The position numbers and the translations under genes are program-made. A DNA stretch of 64,000 nucleotides from Calditrichia bacterium (GTDB taxonomy: Bacteria > Calditrichota > Calditrichia > Calditrichales > J004), in contig JACKAO010000006.1 in the NCBI GenBank assembly GCA_020635035.1, positions 248,001 to 312,000 on the forward strand, read 5' to 3'. Shown here piece after piece: positions 62,173-64,000 of the stretch. Within the stretch, counting starts at the first letter, position 1; each line of letters starts with the position of its first letter. The notes beneath the pieces were generated by a model, which saw only the letters and a list, made by a program, of their open reading frames with translations, was not told the origin of the DNA and searched no databases.

Positions 62173-63534
62173 TTGTTCGAGAAAATACTTATCGCCAATC
62201 GCGGAGAAATAGCACTCAGGATTATTCGTGCTTGTAAAGAACTAGGTGTTAAAACGGTTGCAGTATATTCAACTGCTGATGAAGATTCTTTGCATGTCCG
62301 GTTTGCTGATGAAGTCGTTTGTATTGGTCCTGCACGTGGAGCTGAAAGTTATCTTAAAAAAGACAGGCTAATTGCTGCTGCGGAGGTTACCGGAGCAGAT
62401 GCTATCCATCCGGGATATGGATTTCTTGCTGAAAATGCTGAGTTTGCTGATATGTGCCAAACCCATGGTTTTAAATTTATTGGCCCTTCGGCAAAGGTTA
62501 TTCGTACAATGGGTGATAAAGCGATGGCCAAAGATTCAATGAAAAAAGCAGGAGTGCCAGTTGTACCGGGTAGTGAAGGTGTTTTGAAAAATGTTGATGA
62601 AGCACAAAAGCTTGCGAAAGAAATTGGCTTCCCTGTTATCCTGAAAGCCGTTGCCGGCGGAGGTGGTCGTGGAATGCGCATTGTTAATTCGGAAGCAGAT
62701 CTTGAAATAAATTATCAGATGGCCCGCTCAGAAGCAGAAGGCGCTTTTAGCAATCCTGATTTATATCTGGAAAAATTCATTAAAAATCCACGTCATATTG
62801 AAATACAGGTTATGGCTGATCAGCATGGTAATGCTGTTTATTTAGGTGAACGTGAATGCAGTATTCAGCGAAGGCACCAAAAACTAATCGAAGAAGCTCC
62901 TTCGGCTGTTGTGTCAGATGAAATTCGGAGAAAAATGGGAGCAGTCTCTGTTACAGGTGCTCTTAATGTTGGTTATGAAGGTGCCGGTACAATAGAATTT
63001 TTATTGGATAAGGACAATAATTTTTATTTCATGGAAATGAATACACGTATCCAGGTTGAACATCCTGTAACTGAAATGATTTTTGATAAGGATCTCCTTA
63101 AAGACCAGATACGTGTAGCTGCGGGAGAAAAGCTTCCATATAAGCAGGAAGATCTTAAAATACTCGGACATGCCATCGAATGCAGAATAAATGCAGAAGA
63201 CTGGGAACGGAATTTTATGCCGAATCCGGGAGAAGTGACCAGTTTTCATGTTCCGGGCGGACCAGGAGTACGCGTTGATTCACACGTATATCAGCGATAT
63301 CAAATCCCGCCATTTTATGATTCATTAATTGCAAAATTAATTTGTTACGGTAAAACGCGTAATGAAGCAATAGCCAGATTGAACAGAGCACTTGATGAAT
63401 TCGTGATTGAAGGAGTTAAGACAACAATACCGTTTCATAAAAAACTTATAAACAGAAAAGAATTTGTAGAAGCTGATTTTGACACTGGCTTTTTAGAACG
63501 CACTAACTTACTTGATGCACAGGAGGCATTATGA
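62173..63534 (+). CDS. accC: biotin carboxylase subunit of acetyl-CoA carboxylase
   Basis: The 453-residue product starts at TTG 62173 behind GGGAGGGG. It begins FEKILIANRGEIALRIIRACKELG. The ATP-grasp Gly-rich loop is AGGGGRGMRIV, with GERECSIQRRHQKLIEEAPS and the catalytic MNTRIQVEHPVTE. It carboxylates biotin on AccB with ATP and bicarbonate. Its stop overlaps the gcvH start by 4 bases, an unusual coupling. Confidence 0.97.
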   Translation: MFEKILIANRGEIALRIIRACKELGVKTVAVYSTADEDSLHVRFADEVVCIGPARGAESYLKKDRLIAAAEVTGADAIHPGYGFLAENAEFADMCQTHGFKFIGPSAKVIRTMGDKAMAKDSMKKAGVPVVPGSEGVLKNVDEAQKLAKEIGFPVILKAVAGGGGRGMRIVNSEADLEINYQMARSEAEGAFSNPDLYLEKFIKNPRHIEIQVMADQHGNAVYLGERECSIQRRHQKLIEEAPSAVVSDEIRRKMGAVSVTGALNVGYEGAGTIEFLLDKDNNFYFMEMNTRIQVEHPVTEMIFDKDLLKDQIRVAAGEKLPYKQEDLKILGHAIECRINAEDWERNFMPNPGEVTSFHVPGGPGVRVDSHVYQRYQIPPFYDSLIAKLICYGKTRNEAIARLNRALDEFVIEGVKTTIPFHKKLINRKEFVEADFDTGFLERTNLLDAQEAL

Positions 63535-63908
63535 GCGTACCTTCAGAATTAAAATACACAAAAGATCATGAATGGGCTAAGAAAGAAAGTGATACTATTA
63601 TTATAGGAATTACTGATTATGCTCAAAGCGAATTAGGTGATGTTGTATTTGTTGAACTGCCCGCTGTTGGCGATCAGGTGAACAAAGATGATTCGTTTGG
63701 AACTATTGAAGCTGTTAAAGCCGTTGCAGATTTGTTCAGCCCTGTGTCCGGAGAAGTTGTAGAAATAAACGAAGGCTTGGGTGATCAGCCGGACATAGTT
63801 AATTCAGATCCATATGGCGAAGGCTGGATGGTAAAAATAAAAGTTGCTGATGATTCCGAATGGAATAGTTTAATGAGTAGTGAAGACTACACTCAGCATA
63901 TTGGATGA
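63531..63908 (+). CDS. gcvH: glycine cleavage system H protein
   Basis: The 125-residue lipoyl carrier starts SVPSELKYTKDHEWAK and has lipoylated Lys63 in GTIEAVKAVADLFSPVSGEV. It shuttles the aminomethyl group among GcvP, GcvT and Lpd, none of which is in the window. The overlap with accC (ATGA) shows translational coupling with fatty acid synthesis. Confidence 0.95.
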   Translation: MSVPSELKYTKDHEWAKKESDTIIIGITDYAQSELGDVVFVELPAVGDQVNKDDSFGTIEAVKAVADLFSPVSGEVVEINEGLGDQPDIVNSDPYGEGWMVKIKVADDSEWNSLMSSEDYTQHIG

Positions 63909-63941
63909 TCATTATTTAAATATTTTATTGGCTGAAAACTA

Positions 63942-64000
63942 ATGCCTAAAATACTTATAGCTGATGACAATAATGAGATGCTGGATACACTCGCCCGCAT
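63942..64000 (+). CDS. response regulator receiver domain, N-terminal fragment
   Basis: From ATG 63942 the frame reads MPKILIADDNNEMLDTLAR and leaves the window. The LIADDN pattern with the acidic pair at 8-9 is the start of a receiver domain. It lies 33 bases after gcvH. Confidence 0.75.
   Translation, partial: MPKILIADDNNEMLDTLAR

Noticed and set aside
1..64000. tRNA, rRNA, prophage or insertion sequences
   Set aside because: No cloverleaf, rRNA core, integrase or transposase was recognised on either strand by eye.

Overview
The window reads as a chromosomal segment (no tRNA, rRNA, phage or transposase seen) from a mesophilic-looking, AT-rich, Gram-negative (diderm) bacterium. The diderm evidence is direct: TolC/RND/adaptor efflux genes, a BamD lipoprotein, several beta-barrel proteins and a LolA-like periplasmic protein. 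Shine-Dalgarno sites are clear before many starts and several starts are TTG. This, together with type III glutamine synthetase, fused HisB and fused HisIE, suggests a lineage near Calditrichota or another FCB-group phylum rather than a classical Bacteroidetes. That placement is inference and was not tested against a database.

Layout: 1-5958 (minus) is an efflux operon, adaptor-RND-TolC-MFS. Divergent from it, 6328-8539 (plus) encodes an OmpR/PhoB regulator and its histidine kinase. 8581-11490 (minus) has a tiny Cys protein, a Tat-exported Gfo/Idh/MocA dehydrogenase and a two-domain DUF1080 (3-keto-glycoside hydrolase) protein. 11584-20234 (minus) holds a DUF2007 protein, Hsp20, an RsbU-type phosphatase, paired tryptophanase and tyrosine phenol-lyase paralogues, a propeller lipoprotein, and a cyclic-nucleotide-domain/phosphofructokinase fusion. 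20464-28330 (minus) is a complete histidine operon, hisG-D-C-B-(DUF1003)-H-A-F-IE. It is preceded by a His-codon-rich leader peptide and an intrinsic terminator, a classical attenuator. 28432-29571 is a lactonase-like propeller. 29641-37577 (minus) is a TetR-headed envelope transport cluster: LolA-like protein, NAD(P)-binding protein, three FtsX-type permeases, one ATPase and an outer-membrane barrel.

39201-53821 is mainly a nitrogen assimilation and central carbon region. GltB/GltD glutamate synthase runs leftward. Rightward are a porin-like protein, Amt, a P-II protein lacking the uridylylated Tyr51, and a type III glutamine synthetase flanked by two related Lrp/AsnC regulators, then malate dehydrogenase and a response regulator-GGDEF protein. 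Together these cover ammonium uptake, the GS-GOGAT cycle and its regulation.

53940-64000 (plus) carries an M28 peptidase with a PDZ domain, a DtxR-family regulator with an extra cysteine cluster, an unknown membrane-anchored protein, BamD and NadD. A compact four-gene group follows: a EutN/CcmL-type microcompartment vertex protein, an ACT protein with two amphipathic helices at its N-terminus, a UPF0210 (PFL-like) protein and a nitrilase-family hydrolase. The window ends with AccB, AccC, GcvH and the start of another response regulator. The most promising candidates for something undescribed are the vertex-protein/ACT/UPF0210 group, the cNMP-PFK fusion and the TetR/FtsX/LolA-like/barrel cluster.
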